Shown here one piece after another: positions 14,401 through 23,414 of a stretch of DNA of 36,196 bases. Under the pieces are notes generated by a model. The model made no database searches, was not told the origin of the DNA, and worked only from the letters and a program-made list of their open reading frames with translations. The stretch comes from Candidatus Colicola coprequi (GTDB lineage Bacteria > Bacteroidota > Bacteroidia > Bacteroidales > Paludibacteraceae), in contig JAGHSR010000158.1 of assembly GCA_018065765.1 (NCBI GenBank), positions 1-36,196 on the forward strand, written 5' to 3'. A program made the position numbers and the translations under genes. Positions within the stretch are counted from its first letter, which is position 1. Each line of letters begins with the position of its first letter.

Positions 14401-16494
14401 ATGAAACGACTACTCTTGTACGTACTGCTATCGTTACCTATGCTGGCACAGGCAGATTTATTGGATGATATCCTTGATGGGAAATACAATGCCCAATCAC
14501 TATCCACACAGCAACAGGACTCTATCTTAAACGCGGCCAATGCGTCGTCGGAGTCGGCGTGCCGTTATCGTCTGGAATATGAGAACAAGCAGAAGATTTA
14601 CCGTCACTCGTTCGTGGCAGACTACTACCTTGTAGATACACAGCGTGGAACACGTGTACACTTGAGCGATGGTCCTGTGCGCGACGCTGCTCTGTCACCC
14701 AATGGCAAGTATGTGGTTTATGCCAAGGGCAAAGACCTCTATATCTACAAGACCGATTTCTCTACGGAGATTGCTATCACCAACGATGAAACCGAAGGAC
14801 GAGATGTGTTCAATGGCATCAGCGACTGGCTCTACGAGGAGGAATTTGGTATTACACGCATGTTTGCATTCTCACCGGATAGCAAGCAGTTGGCTTTCGT
14901 ACGTCTGGACGAAACCCATGTGCCGGAGTTTGCATGGCAGGAATACGTATTGGATGACAAGAGTCAAAATTATCCTATTCTCAAAGCCCTGCGTTATCCT
15001 AAAGCGGGTGAAATCAATGCTACCGCATCAGTTTGTGTGTATGATATCCTCTACAAAGGTATTCGCACGATGCAGATTGACGATTGCGAGGATGCCTATC
15101 TGCCGCGTATTGTGTGGGCTAAACCTCAGATAGACCCCAAAACCAAAGCACCTCAGGATGCCGGATTGAATATCCTCAAAGTCAATCGTGACCAAACACA
15201 ACTGGAAGTGCTGACAGCTAATACCAAATCAACGGTGTGCCGCTTGTTGTACAAGGAGCAGAGCGACAAATACTTTATGGATTACGAACTGTTTGACCAG
15301 TGGCAATGGCTGGCAGATGGACGTTTCATTGTGTTAAGCGAGAGAGAAGGATGGCGTCGTGCCTATTTGCACTCTGCTCAGGGTGCCCCTATCAAAACCC
15401 TCACTCCCGCTGCGATGGATATTACTCGTATCTACGGCGTTGATGAAGCACAAGGGCTGATGTACTATCAAGTAGCTTCTACGCCCCTGACACGGCAAGT
15501 GATGATGGTAGATATGCGCAAGGGAGAGAACACCCCCCTCACCACCACAGCGGGTACACACGATGCACGTTTCTCTAACGATATGAAGCGGTATATCGAT
15601 TGTTTCCAGTCGGTCGCTGTGCCCAATATCTATACCCTCTATACCCTCAAAAACGGCAAGCCGAACAAGGGAACTGTCGTCTTAGACAATGCCGCCTTAC
15701 AAACCAAGTGGAATGACATGAACCTGCCCAAGACAGAGTTTATCACCATCCCTACGGAACGAGGTGATACCTTAGATGCCTACGTCATTCTACCTGCCAT
15801 CGAGCCCGGTAAGCGCTATCCGGTAGTGGTGTTGCAGTATAGCGGTCCCGCTTCGCAGCGTGTACTCAATCGTTGGCGCAAACGTTGGGGAACATACTTG
15901 GCAACGCAGGGGTATATCGTAGTGAATGCTGATCCACGCGGCACCGACTGCCGTGGACGTCAGTGGCGAAACGAGACATACATGCTACTTGGTCAGAAAG
16001 AGGCACAGGATCATATATCCGTAGCCAATTATATGGCGTCCCTTCCTTATGTAGATAGCGCGCACATGTGTATGTGCGGATGGAGCTACGGCGGCTATCA
16101 GACGATTCGCACAATGTCTGAACCCAATAGTCCGTTCTGCTGCGGTATAGCTATTGCTCCGGTCACCGATTGGCGTCTATACGATTCCGGCTATACAGAG
16201 CGTTATATGCGCCGTCCCATGGTCAACGAAAACGGCTATAGCATGAGCTCGCTCCTGCCTTTGGCTGAGCAACTGCAGGGAAAACTACTTCTCATTCATG
16301 GCACAGCCGATGATAACGTCCATGCACAAAACGCATGGCTCTATGCCGACGCATTGGTACAAGCCGGAAAGCAGTTTGAGATGCAGATGTATGTGGATGA
16401 CAATCATCACCTCAAACGCGCTAACAACTACCGGCACCTACATCGCCGACTGATGCTGTTCCTGAATAATCAATTGAAAACTGCAAATAATTAA
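14401..16494 (+). CDS. Prolyl dipeptidyl peptidase IV (S9B)
   Basis: The enzyme removes X-Pro or X-Ala dipeptides from peptide N-termini, usually in the periplasm. From ATG 14401 there are 697 residues with a signal peptide (MKRLLLYVLLSLPMLAQA); ATG 14389 would only add MRNI in front. Residues about 60-440 form the eight-bladed DPPIV propeller, with the N-terminus-binding Glu pair in DWLYEEEFG. The C-terminal hydrolase domain carries the triad Ser562 in GWSYGG, Asp638 in HGTADDNVH and His669 in DDNHHL. The oxyanion Tyr region QYSGPASQ is also present. The gene starts the operon under the promoter at 14288-14318 and the sugar transporter begins 11 bases after it. Porphyromonas-type DPP4 is the model; other S9 members lack the EE motif. 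Confidence 0.93.
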   Translation: MKRLLLYVLLSLPMLAQADLLDDILDGKYNAQSLSTQQQDSILNAANASSESACRYRLEYENKQKIYRHSFVADYYLVDTQRGTRVHLSDGPVRDAALSPNGKYVVYAKGKDLYIYKTDFSTEIAITNDETEGRDVFNGISDWLYEEEFGITRMFAFSPDSKQLAFVRLDETHVPEFAWQEYVLDDKSQNYPILKALRYPKAGEINATASVCVYDILYKGIRTMQIDDCEDAYLPRIVWAKPQIDPKTKAPQDAGLNILKVNRDQTQLEVLTANTKSTVCRLLYKEQSDKYFMDYELFDQWQWLADGRFIVLSEREGWRRAYLHSAQGAPIKTLTPAAMDITRIYGVDEAQGLMYYQVASTPLTRQVMMVDMRKGENTPLTTTAGTHDARFSNDMKRYIDCFQSVAVPNIYTLYTLKNGKPNKGTVVLDNAALQTKWNDMNLPKTEFITIPTERGDTLDAYVILPAIEPGKRYPVVVLQYSGPASQRVLNRWRKRWGTYLATQGYIVVNADPRGTDCRGRQWRNETYMLLGQKEAQDHISVANYMASLPYVDSAHMCMCGWSYGGYQTIRTMSEPNSPFCCGIAIAPVTDWRLYDSGYTERYMRRPMVNENGYSMSSLLPLAEQLQGKLLLIHGTADDNVHAQNAWLYADALVQAGKQFEMQMYVDDNHHLKRANNYRHLHRRLMLFLNNQLKTANN

Positions 16495-16505
16495 ATTTTT
16501 TTACT

Positions 16506-17756
16506 ATGAGTAATGAGCAAAAACTTAACGTCCCCGCTATTGTGGTGATGTATCTGCTTTTCTTCATGATTGCCTTTGTAACCAATTTTGCCGGTTCTAT
16601 GGGTGTCATTGTCAAGAGTCAGTTTAACGCCTCTGCGGCTATGTCGCAATTGGGCACATTGGCTAATTTTATCGCATACGCTTGTATGGGTATTCCGGGT
16701 GGTATCATTCTGAAACGCAAGGGCTACAAGTTCACTGCCTTAATGGCTGCCACTTTGGGCTTTATCGGTGTCGGTATCCAATGGCTGAGCGGATACGCTG
16801 AGTCTTTTGGTATCTATGTACTCGGTGCATTCGTAGCCGGATTCTCCATGTGTTTGCTCAATATCGTTGTCAACCCGATGCTCAATACTTTGGGTGGCGG
16901 TGGCAATCGTGGCAACCAACTCATTCAATTTGGCGGCTCCTGCAACTCCATCGGTGGTACGATTGCTCCTATCCTGTTAGGATATCTGATTGGTGGTGAA
17001 ATGGCTTCTGCTAAAGTGGCAGACGCGGCTCCTGCTATGCTGATTGCTATGTGTATTTTCGTAGTGGCATTCCTCGTGGTGTTCTTCAGCAATATACCCG
17101 AACCTCACATCGAAACGGCTGAACAACGTGCTGCCGCTAAGGCTGACAAATATTCTCCTATGTCCTTCCGTCACTTCGTGTTGGGGGCTATTGCTATTTT
17201 CTTCTACGTCGGCGTGGAAGTAGGTATTCCTAATACTGCCAACCTGTACATGTCAGGCCTTGAGAATGTAGGGCCTGCTATCGCAGGAACCATTGTTGGT
17301 TTCTATTGGTTGAGCATGATGTTTGGCCGTCTGATAGGAGGCGCACTGGGTGGCAAAGTTTCCAGTAAAGCCATGCTCTCCTCTGTCTGCATACTATGTA
17401 TAGCCATGTTGCTCTGCGTAATGCTGTTCCCTGAGACATGGGCAATCCAAATCGCCGGCAAGTTGGTACCTGTCAGCATGGTAATCATGTTCCTTTGCGG
17501 TCTGTGCACCAGTGTTATGTGGGGAGCTATCTTCAACCTCGCTGCTGAAGGCTTGGGCAAATACACCCCTGCTGCCAGTGGTATCTTTATGGCACTCGTC
17601 TGCGGTGGTGGTATCCTGCCATTCTTCCAAAACCTGTTGGCTGACCACTCTAACTACCTCGTTTCGTATATCGTTCCTATCTTGGGATTGGCATATATTC
17701 TCTTCTACGCCCTCATTGGTAGCAAGAATGTGAACAAGGATATCCCAACCGAATAA
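16506..17756 (+). CDS. Sugar MFS transporter, FucP/GluP (glucose/galactose) type
   Basis: A 416-residue integral inner-membrane protein with about twelve hydrophobic spans, starting MYLLFFMIAFVTNFAGSMGV. The FucP-subfamily features are visible: FIAYACMGIPGGIILKRKGY between spans 2 and 3, and NPMLNTLGGGGNRGNQLIQF with SCNSIGGTIAPIL before span 5. These transporters are proton symporters for fucose, glucose or galactose. The next gene is a ROK-family glucokinase beginning 12 bases after the stop, so glucose (or N-acetylglucosamine/mannose) is the likely substrate. There is no second copy or a regulator nearby. Confidence 0.88.
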   Translation: MSNEQKLNVPAIVVMYLLFFMIAFVTNFAGSMGVIVKSQFNASAAMSQLGTLANFIAYACMGIPGGIILKRKGYKFTALMAATLGFIGVGIQWLSGYAESFGIYVLGAFVAGFSMCLLNIVVNPMLNTLGGGGNRGNQLIQFGGSCNSIGGTIAPILLGYLIGGEMASAKVADAAPAMLIAMCIFVVAFLVVFFSNIPEPHIETAEQRAAAKADKYSPMSFRHFVLGAIAIFFYVGVEVGIPNTANLYMSGLENVGPAIAGTIVGFYWLSMMFGRLIGGALGGKVSSKAMLSSVCILCIAMLLCVMLFPETWAIQIAGKLVPVSMVIMFLCGLCTSVMWGAIFNLAAEGLGKYTPAASGIFMALVCGGGILPFFQNLLADHSNYLVSYIVPILGLAYILFYALIGSKNVNKDIPTE

Positions 17757-17768
17757 TATCTTTCTACT

Positions 17769-18722
17769 ATGAAAAAACAATATGTCTTAGGCCTTGACAT
17801 GGGAGGTACCAACTCCGTTTTGGGAGTAGTTGACAAGGAGGGTAAGGTGGTGGCTCGTGCTTCCATCAAGACACAACAATATCCGGAGATCAACGATTAT
17901 GTCGATGCTTTGTATCATGAGGCAGAACAACTGGTAGCTCCTCTGGGCGGATTTGCTGCTATTCGCGGTATCGGTGCTGGGGTTCCCAATGGTAACTACT
18001 ATACCGGCATGATCGATGGTGCTATGAACCTGCCTTGGCCGCATGTTCCTTTTGCCAAACTTATGTCCGATCGTTTCGGCATTCCTTGTACTATCACCAA
18101 TGACGCCAACGCTGCCGCTATGGGAGAGATGATTTATGGTGCTGCCAAAGGAATGAAAAACTTCATCATGATTACCCTCGGCACCGGTGTTGGTTCGGGT
18201 ATCGTGATTGATGGTAAGGTCGTCTATGGTCACGATGGCTTTGCCGGCGAGTTGGGACATACGATTGCAGTTCGCGGTGAAAACGCACGCCAGTGCAATT
18301 GCGGGCGCAAGGGCTGCTTAGAAACCTATTGCTCTGCTACAGGCGTAGCTCGTACTGCCAAAGAGATAGTTTCTTCTTCTACCAGTGCCACATCACTTCG
18401 TTCTTTGGATATTGACCACATCACATCCTACGATGTATTCAAGGCTGCAGAAGCAGGCGATGAGGTGGCTAAACAGATTTTTGACTTTACCGGCACATTG
18501 CTTGGACAAAGTTTGGCAGATTTCATCGCATTCTCTGCTCCGGAAGCTATCTTCCTCTTTGGCGGTTTGACCAAATCCGGTCATTGGATTATGGAGCCGA
18601 TTGTCAAGGCGATGAACGAAAACGTGCTTTCCTTGTGGCAAAACAAGGTCAAAGTGCAGTTCTCAGCACTCAATGAAGCGGATGCCGCTGTTCTTGGTGC
18701 ATCAGCATTGGCTTGGGAGTAA
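17769..18722 (+). CDS. glk: ROK-family glucokinase
   Basis: This 317-residue cytoplasmic sugar kinase phosphorylates glucose at the 6-position with ATP. The ATP-binding phosphate loop is GLDMGGTNSVLG (residues 8-19), the sugar-binding segment is NDANAAAMGE (about 114-123), and the ROK signature with GDGFAGELGHT-like HDGFAGELGHT (about 157-167) is complete. A zinc site follows in CNCGRKGCLE. Together with the MFS transporter just upstream it forms an uptake-and-trapping pair. The next gene overlaps its stop codon by one base (TAATG), which points to translational coupling. Glucose is the best guess; N-acetylglucosamine or N-acetylmannosamine kinases in the ROK family look similar. Confidence 0.9.
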   Translation: MKKQYVLGLDMGGTNSVLGVVDKEGKVVARASIKTQQYPEINDYVDALYHEAEQLVAPLGGFAAIRGIGAGVPNGNYYTGMIDGAMNLPWPHVPFAKLMSDRFGIPCTITNDANAAAMGEMIYGAAKGMKNFIMITLGTGVGSGIVIDGKVVYGHDGFAGELGHTIAVRGENARQCNCGRKGCLETYCSATGVARTAKEIVSSSTSATSLRSLDIDHITSYDVFKAAEAGDEVAKQIFDFTGTLLGQSLADFIAFSAPEAIFLFGGLTKSGHWIMEPIVKAMNENVLSLWQNKVKVQFSALNEADAAVLGASALAWE

Positions 18723-19366
18723 TGATTCATTTCCGACCTTTATTTCAAATACCTTCCTGCCTACAGCACCTTTATCGTAAGGTGCTTTGGCGGGGAGATT
18801 TGTCTTGTAGGTGCGTTTATCTCACATTCGACGACGGGCCTATTCCTGATGTCACGCCGACGGTACTGGATATCTTAGACCAGTACCGCGTCAAGGCTAC
18901 TTTCTTTTGTGTGGGAGACAACGTGGCACGTTACCCGGATTTGGCACGAGAAGTGCTGTCGCGTGGTCATCAGATAGGCAATCATACTTATCACCATCTG
19001 CGAGGACTCCAATCGACCACTTCTACCTATGTGGCTGATACGGAGCAATGTGAGACAACGCTACAATCTGTCCTGCATGCACCATCATCTCATTTGTTCC
19101 GTCCGCCTCACGGCAGAACGAGATATGCTCAACGTCGTTGGCTGATGTCACACGGCTATCAGGTGGTTCTGTGGGATGTCCTCACACACGACTATAATCC
19201 ATCCTACACGCCGGCGGATGTACTCAGTGTTGTGCAACGCTATACCCGCAATGGAAGCATCATCGTCTTTCACGATTCTATCAAGGCGGCGGACAATATG
19301 TTGTCTGCTTTGCCGCAAGTGATAGAAATGTTAAAAAAACAAGGGTACGAATTTCGTACCCTCTAA
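18722..19366 (+). CDS. Polysaccharide deacetylase (NodB domain)
   Basis: The product has 214 residues from ATG 18722 and belongs to carbohydrate esterase family 4. Motifs are all there: LTFDDGP (metal-ligand Asp), HTYHH (metal-ligand His pair), RPPHGR, DVLTHDYNPS and IIVFHDS (catalytic His). The protein would remove N-acetyl groups from peptidoglycan or another N-acetylated glycan. The first 30 residues are only moderately hydrophobic (MIHFRPLFQIPSCLQHLYRK), so a clear signal peptide is not seen and export is uncertain. It starts on the last base of the glk stop and is the last gene of the operon. Its final 20 codons contain an inverted repeat that is a terminator for the opposite strand. Confidence 0.88.
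   Translation: MIHFRPLFQIPSCLQHLYRKVLWRGDLSCRCVYLTFDDGPIPDVTPTVLDILDQYRVKATFFCVGDNVARYPDLAREVLSRGHQIGNHTYHHLRGLQSTTSTYVADTEQCETTLQSVLHAPSSHLFRPPHGRTRYAQRRWLMSHGYQVVLWDVLTHDYNPSYTPADVLSVVQRYTRNGSIIVFHDSIKAADNMLSALPQVIEMLKKQGYEFRTL
19331..19362 (-). terminator. Minus-strand terminator inside the deacetylase coding end
   Basis: agggtacg (19342-19349) pairs with cgtaccct (19355-19362) over a five-base loop. On the minus strand the stem is followed by TTGTTTTTTTAA (19342-19331 region), a T tract; on the plus strand no T tract follows. It therefore terminates the minus-strand gene ending at 19411 although it is located within the convergent gene. Confidence 0.7.
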
Positions 19367-19410
19367 TGTGCAACGCATCTGCAACTGCTATGATGGGGAT
19401 AGAACACCCC

Positions 19411-21297
19411 TTATTTCTTTTTGCTATTGCTTTCTTTGCGGAGAGCTCGTGGTTTCTGCTCTAACACAGGAATCGATTTCCATGAGAAAGTTTCTTCAAA
19501 GTCCCAGTTAGCTCTCAGATTGAGTTTTTTAGGGAAATAATACACTGCCTCAGGTTGGCGCTTACTCATCCAGTCTCCTGTCGTCCATTTGCCATCGCCA
19601 TTGGAATCAATGAACATACGCAAATAGTAGGTTTTGGGCATTAGGTACTCAAATTTGCAACCATTCACGTTTGCTTGCATCTGTTTGACAGGTCGGTCTT
19701 TGTCGTCCAGTAGAACGATATATGCCTGCGGTGTGAAGTCTTCCAGTTTGACGTTGAGTGACGCATACTCCTCCAAACTGCGAACCTGCATTGAATATTC
19801 CTCCTCGTTGTTACACTTGCCATAGATATCCCATATCGCTGCCGAATCCACCAAGAGTTGATAGGTCTCATTGGGTTGCAATTTGGCAAGCAATTGCAAC
19901 TTCCGCTGCGTATAGGTGCTATTAGCCTCCATGCCGATGATTTCAAACGGCATATCTTGCCACGTAGTATCTACTTTGTGCTGCAAGTGAATACTGTCCT
20001 TGATGTACTTTCTAAGCGGCGTTGCACTCGTGATAGCAAGGGTATCATACACCTCAAATCCTTTTCGGGCGTTGCAACTGATGTGTAATGGTTCTTGTTT
20101 TTGCTTGCGGGCTTGCGCTTCACGTGCTTTGTCGGACATGCGTGGTGCACGGTAGATGGCCATCACGGTGTCGGTTTGCGTATGCAGCTGATAGAGCGAA
20201 TCTGATTTTTGGTAACGCATGGCAAACCGTATCGTATCCATCTTGATGGCAACCGAGTCAGTTAGCCAGTAGGTGAAAGTATCGCGAGTTAGGCTGGTCT
20301 GCAACAAACAGTACTGCGTAAAATCTACCCAATTGGTGTCTGTCCCCAGTGAATCGTTTTCCAATCGCAATGGCAGCAACATAGGCTCTTGTGCTTGCGG
20401 CGCAGAGAAGAGCAGCGTGAATCGGTGAGCTTCCTTGCGGTCGGCTCGCTGAAAATAGGTGCGATGTTTGTCTTCATGAAAGAAGTATAGCACGATATCC
20501 GACGGCTCGTAATAGTAGTATTCGGCAGTATAGACGCTATCAGCATAGCGATAAAGGGTGCTATCCGCACCGATTGAGTCTGCCCAAATGGTATCGGTCT
20601 CAATACGGATGTTGATGTAAGGAGTGATGGTATCCTCGTCAAAAGCCAATCCCTCTCCGGGCTGGTATAGGTAGTCACGACTGACATCTTGCAAGGCATA
20701 AAGCCGGTAACTCCCCTGCTTGATATTGCGAATAACAAATTCGCCCTCTTCGTTGGTTCGCCCGATGCGCGTGAAAGGAATCGTCTCCAAGGCAGAGTCT
20801 TCTATGTTCTCGTGTATGCCGATGGTCAAACCGGAAACAGGATTGAGGTCTTCAGCATGGATTACCTGACCATATATCTCCAGAGAATCGATATTGTCAC
20901 CGGTGGAGAAACTTAGCGAGAAGTTCTCAAGTGCGTTTCGCTCGTTGTTGTCCACGATGGCAGCACCAAAATCAATGGTGTAGGTGGTACTGTCGCGCAA
21001 GGGTTCTGCCAAGTCGATACGGATCTTCTTGCCGATTGCTTTTATTTCAGGAGGACGCTGCTGAGGTGGAGACATAACCACATTTTCAGCAGGGTTGGTC
21101 AATTGAATGTACTCATCGAACAGAAGGTCTATATGTTTGTCGTGAAAGTTGAGTGCTCCATCGATAGGGGTAGATTGTACCAGCACCGGAGGTATCGAAT
21201 CCACCGGTCCGCCCTGAGGACCTATACCGCGATTGGCACACGCACACATCGCTATCAGAGGTATAACCAACCCACCTATTTTCTGCCAACTTTTCAT
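19411..21297 (-). CDS. Ig-like (Big_5) domain-containing lipoprotein
   Basis: From the ATG at 21297 there are 628 residues. The signal MKSWQKIGGLVIPLIAMCAC gives a lipoprotein with Cys18 or Cys20. The mature start ANRGIGPQGGPVDSIPPVLV and the Big_5 Ig-like domain (about 30-115: STPIDGAL...LLFDEYIQL...TIDFGAAIVDNN) are typical of a protein found across Bacteroidota. A carboxypeptidase-regulatory-like fold follows (NEEGEFVIRNIKQGSYRLYA). The long remainder holds Tyr/Asp-rich strands, and the C-terminus is basic (RALRKESNSKKK). A longer start at 21321 would put eight residues before the signal peptide, so I reject it. It is the third gene of the coaD-ctp unit and is terminated at 19331-19362. 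It is probably exposed in the periplasm or at the surface; its role is unknown. Confidence 0.82.
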   Translation of the reverse strand: MKSWQKIGGLVIPLIAMCACANRGIGPQGGPVDSIPPVLVQSTPIDGALNFHDKHIDLLFDEYIQLTNPAENVVMSPPQQRPPEIKAIGKKIRIDLAEPLRDSTTYTIDFGAAIVDNNERNALENFSLSFSTGDNIDSLEIYGQVIHAEDLNPVSGLTIGIHENIEDSALETIPFTRIGRTNEEGEFVIRNIKQGSYRLYALQDVSRDYLYQPGEGLAFDEDTITPYINIRIETDTIWADSIGADSTLYRYADSVYTAEYYYYEPSDIVLYFFHEDKHRTYFQRADRKEAHRFTLLFSAPQAQEPMLLPLRLENDSLGTDTNWVDFTQYCLLQTSLTRDTFTYWLTDSVAIKMDTIRFAMRYQKSDSLYQLHTQTDTVMAIYRAPRMSDKAREAQARKQKQEPLHISCNARKGFEVYDTLAITSATPLRKYIKDSIHLQHKVDTTWQDMPFEIIGMEANSTYTQRKLQLLAKLQPNETYQLLVDSAAIWDIYGKCNNEEEYSMQVRSLEEYASLNVKLEDFTPQAYIVLLDDKDRPVKQMQANVNGCKFEYLMPKTYYLRMFIDSNGDGKWTTGDWMSKRQPEAVYYFPKKLNLRANWDFEETFSWKSIPVLEQKPRALRKESNSKKK

Positions 21298-21306
21298 AAT
21301 TCCGAA

Positions 21307-21362
21307 CCAATCACAAATCACAAATCACAAATAACAAATCACAAATCACCAATCCCCAATCT
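21307..21362. repeat. Eight 7-bp units between the lipoprotein and peptidase genes
   Basis: Eight units with exact 7-bp period: ccaatca, caaatca, caaatca, caaataa, caaatca, caaatca, ccaatcc, ccaatct. It fills the gap between the two minus-strand genes and reaches 17 bases into the peptidase gene, where it supplies the last codons and the stop (TGA, 21346-21348). Confidence 0.85.
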
Positions 21363-22914
21363 CCTCTTTCGCACGTTTCAATTCTTTGTCGTAGCGCAGT
21401 AGGAAGGCGATGCGCCCTTTTTGGAAGTAGTAGCGTTCCATGATTTCTGCTCCCAGTGCCTGCTTCACTTCATCCAGATTGCGCATGATGGCATCTCTGT
21501 AGGATGGTTTGAGGCGTGCTTTTATTGCTTCTAATTCTTGCAGCAAAGTGGTGTCTATATCTTCATGCCGCGCCATTCGGAGCATGTCTTCGTAATACTT
21601 GCTTGTCTCGGTCTCGTAACTGAACTTCTTCTCGTCCAAGAATTGAATGAATTGCTCTATTTCTTCGTCGGTCAGTTCAAATTCTTCGGGAGAAGCCACT
21701 GTGGCATGCTCTCGATGATAGCGAACGGAGTAGTCAAACAGCATGTTTTTGGCATAGAGAGTATAACTGATATCCACTTTTTGCGAATCTGTCAGCACAA
21801 TGTCCGGCAACACACCACCTGTGGTGTCTTTTTCGGCTTTCCCGTCCTTGCGAGCTTTGTTATAGTCTATAGCTTGAATACAACGTCCGGAGGGTAGGTA
21901 GTAATAGGCTGTGGTTATCTTAACGTGACCGTCGTAGGCTATAGGACGAACCGATTGCACCAGTCCTTTCCCGAAGGTGCGCTGACCTATCAGTTTGGCG
22001 CGTCCCAAGTCTTGCAAACCGCCACTAACTATCTCTGCGGCTGATGCCGAGTTCCCATCTACGAGCACCACCAAAGGCATGTCTCGATAGAGTGGGGAAG
22101 TGGAGGTTGTGTAACTACGGCACGAACTGGCTATCTTGCCCTTGGTGGAAACAACTTCGGTGCCTTTATCGACAAAGTAGCTGACCAATTGCAATGCTTC
22201 GTCTATGATACCCCCTCCGTTGCTTCGCAAATCGATGATGAGACGGTCGATACCGTCTTGCTTCACCATCTTATCCACGGCTATGAGAAAGTCTTGGGCG
22301 CTGCCGGCAGTAAATTCACTGAACAGGACATAACCTGTCTTATTCTCCATCGCTTTCGCATAACTCACAGCAGGCAGGTGTATCTCTTTGCGCTCAATCT
22401 CACGAACGATGGGTTTGGCTTCACCCTCGCGCTCCAAGACTAAATGCACCGTCGTACCGGGCTTGCCACGCAGTCGGTCGGATACTTCTTTGGTGGTTTT
22501 TTTGCTGCATTTCATGCCATCTACTTCCAGTATCTTGTCTCCTGCCAACACATCGTTTAGCTGCGCAGGCATTCCTTCGTAGGGCTCAGCAATATACACG
22601 GCACTGTCGCGCTGCATAATGATGGCACCTATACCGCCGTATTTACCCGTAGTCATCATGCGCAGGTTGTCATCTTCGCGCTTGGGGATATACATGGTGT
22701 AGGGGTCTATGCGCCGGAGCATTTGGTTAATGGCTGTCTCGGTGAGCATTTCGTAGTCCAATGTATCGACATAGTTCATGTCCAACTGGCGCATGACATC
22801 GCTGTAAATAGTCATGTTCTTGGTGATACGATAACTCTCACGATTGCTCTGTTGTGCCGCCATACTCAGACTGCACAATGCCATACAAACTATTACATAC
22901 GTGTGTTTCATCAT
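21346..22914 (-). CDS. S41 family C-terminal processing peptidase
   Basis: A periplasmic Ser-Lys protease of 522 residues. Signal peptide [20 protein letters not shown], then a helical N-domain with DPYTMYIP (about 70-77), a PDZ domain (about 90-175: [20 protein letters not shown] and [14 protein letters not shown]), and the S41 catalytic core. The nucleophile Ser lies in [11 protein letters not shown], and the general-base Lys in [11 protein letters not shown] helical C-terminal extension of about 130 residues ([20 protein letters not shown]) is typical of Bacteroidota members. It processes C-termini of periplasmic or outer-membrane proteins. The start overlaps the coaD stop (ATGA type). The last residues (EIGDW) come from the 7-bp array at 21307-21362, so the exact C-terminus has been shaped by the repeat. 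Confidence 0.93.
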   Translation of the reverse strand: MMKHTYVIVCMALCSLSMAAQQSNRESYRITKNMTIYSDVMRQLDMNYVDTLDYEMLTETAINQMLRRIDPYTMYIPKREDDNLRMMTTGKYGGIGAIIMQRDSAVYIAEPYEGMPAQLNDVLAGDKILEVDGMKCSKKTTKEVSDRLRGKPGTTVHLVLEREGEAKPIVREIERKEIHLPAVSYAKAMENKTGYVLFSEFTAGSAQDFLIAVDKMVKQDGIDRLIIDLRSNGGGIIDEALQLVSYFVDKGTEVVSTKGKIASSCRSYTTSTSPLYRDMPLVVLVDGNSASAAEIVSGGLQDLGRAKLIGQRTFGKGLVQSVRPIAYDGHVKITTAYYYLPSGRCIQAIDYNKARKDGKAEKDTTGGVLPDIVLTDSQKVDISYTLYAKNMLFDYSVRYHREHATVASPEEFELTDEEIEQFIQFLDEKKFSYETETSKYYEDMLRMARHEDIDTTLLQELEAIKARLKPSYRDAIMRNLDEVKQALGAEIMERYYFQKGRIAFLLRYDKELKRAKEEIGDW

Positions 22915-23360
22915 TTGAGTTTGTTAGGAACAAAGGCCGAAACGTCTTTGTTGTATGAATAAAGGTCTCTCACCAGTGTGGAAGAGATGTGAGCATATTC
23001 CGGACGGGTGTAGAGTAGGATAGTCTCTATGTCTCCCAGTTGCTTGTTGGCTTCCGCCATGTTGCGCTCGTATTCAAAATCCTGCACGCCCCGTACACCT
23101 CGCAGGATGAAATGTGCATCGTGCTGCTTGGCAAAATCCACCGTCAGGCAGTCGTATATCTGCACTTTGATGCGTGGCTCGTCCTTGAATATCTTACGGA
23201 TGGCTTCTTCGCGCTCACGAATGGGGAACGTCTCTTTCTTGGTACTATTCCTACCAATGCCTATCACTACTTCGTCAAACAGTTCCAAGCCTCGCTTGAC
23301 AATATCGTAATGCCCTAACGTGAACGGATCAAATGACCCTGGAAACACAGCTCGTCTCAT
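22911..23360 (-). CDS. coaD: Phosphopantetheine adenylyltransferase
   Basis: This 149-residue enzyme adenylates 4'-phosphopantetheine to dephospho-CoA, the fourth step of CoA synthesis. The nucleotidyltransferase motif [14 protein letters not shown] (residues 8-21, with the T/HxGH signature) and the ISSTLVRDL motif (about 124-132) are intact, as are RGVRG (about 88) and EYER. The N-terminus [10 protein letters not shown] is normal, so the ATG at 23360 is sure. A promoter lies 19 bases upstream, giving an almost leaderless message. Its stop overlaps the next gene, the S41 peptidase, by 4 bases. It is expected as a hexamer in the cytoplasm. Confidence 0.94.
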   Translation of the reverse strand: MRRAVFPGSFDPFTLGHYDIVKRGLELFDEVVIGIGRNSTKKETFPIREREEAIRKIFKDEPRIKVQIYDCLTVDFAKQHDAHFILRGVRGVQDFEYERNMAEANKQLGDIETILLYTRPEYAHISSTLVRDLYSYNKDVSAFVPNKLK

Positions 23361-23378
23361 AATCTACATTTTTGCCTG

Positions 23379-23410
23379 CAAAGGTACACAATTTTCCTGA
23401 CACAGGCAAA
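23379..23410 (-). promoter_or_regulatory. Bacteroidota promoter of coaD-ctp-lipoprotein
   Basis: On the minus strand TTTG (23407-23410), 20 bases, TACCTTTG (23379-23386). The expected start near 23373 leaves only about a dozen bases before the coaD ATG. Confidence 0.85.
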
Positions 23411-23414
23411 TTAT

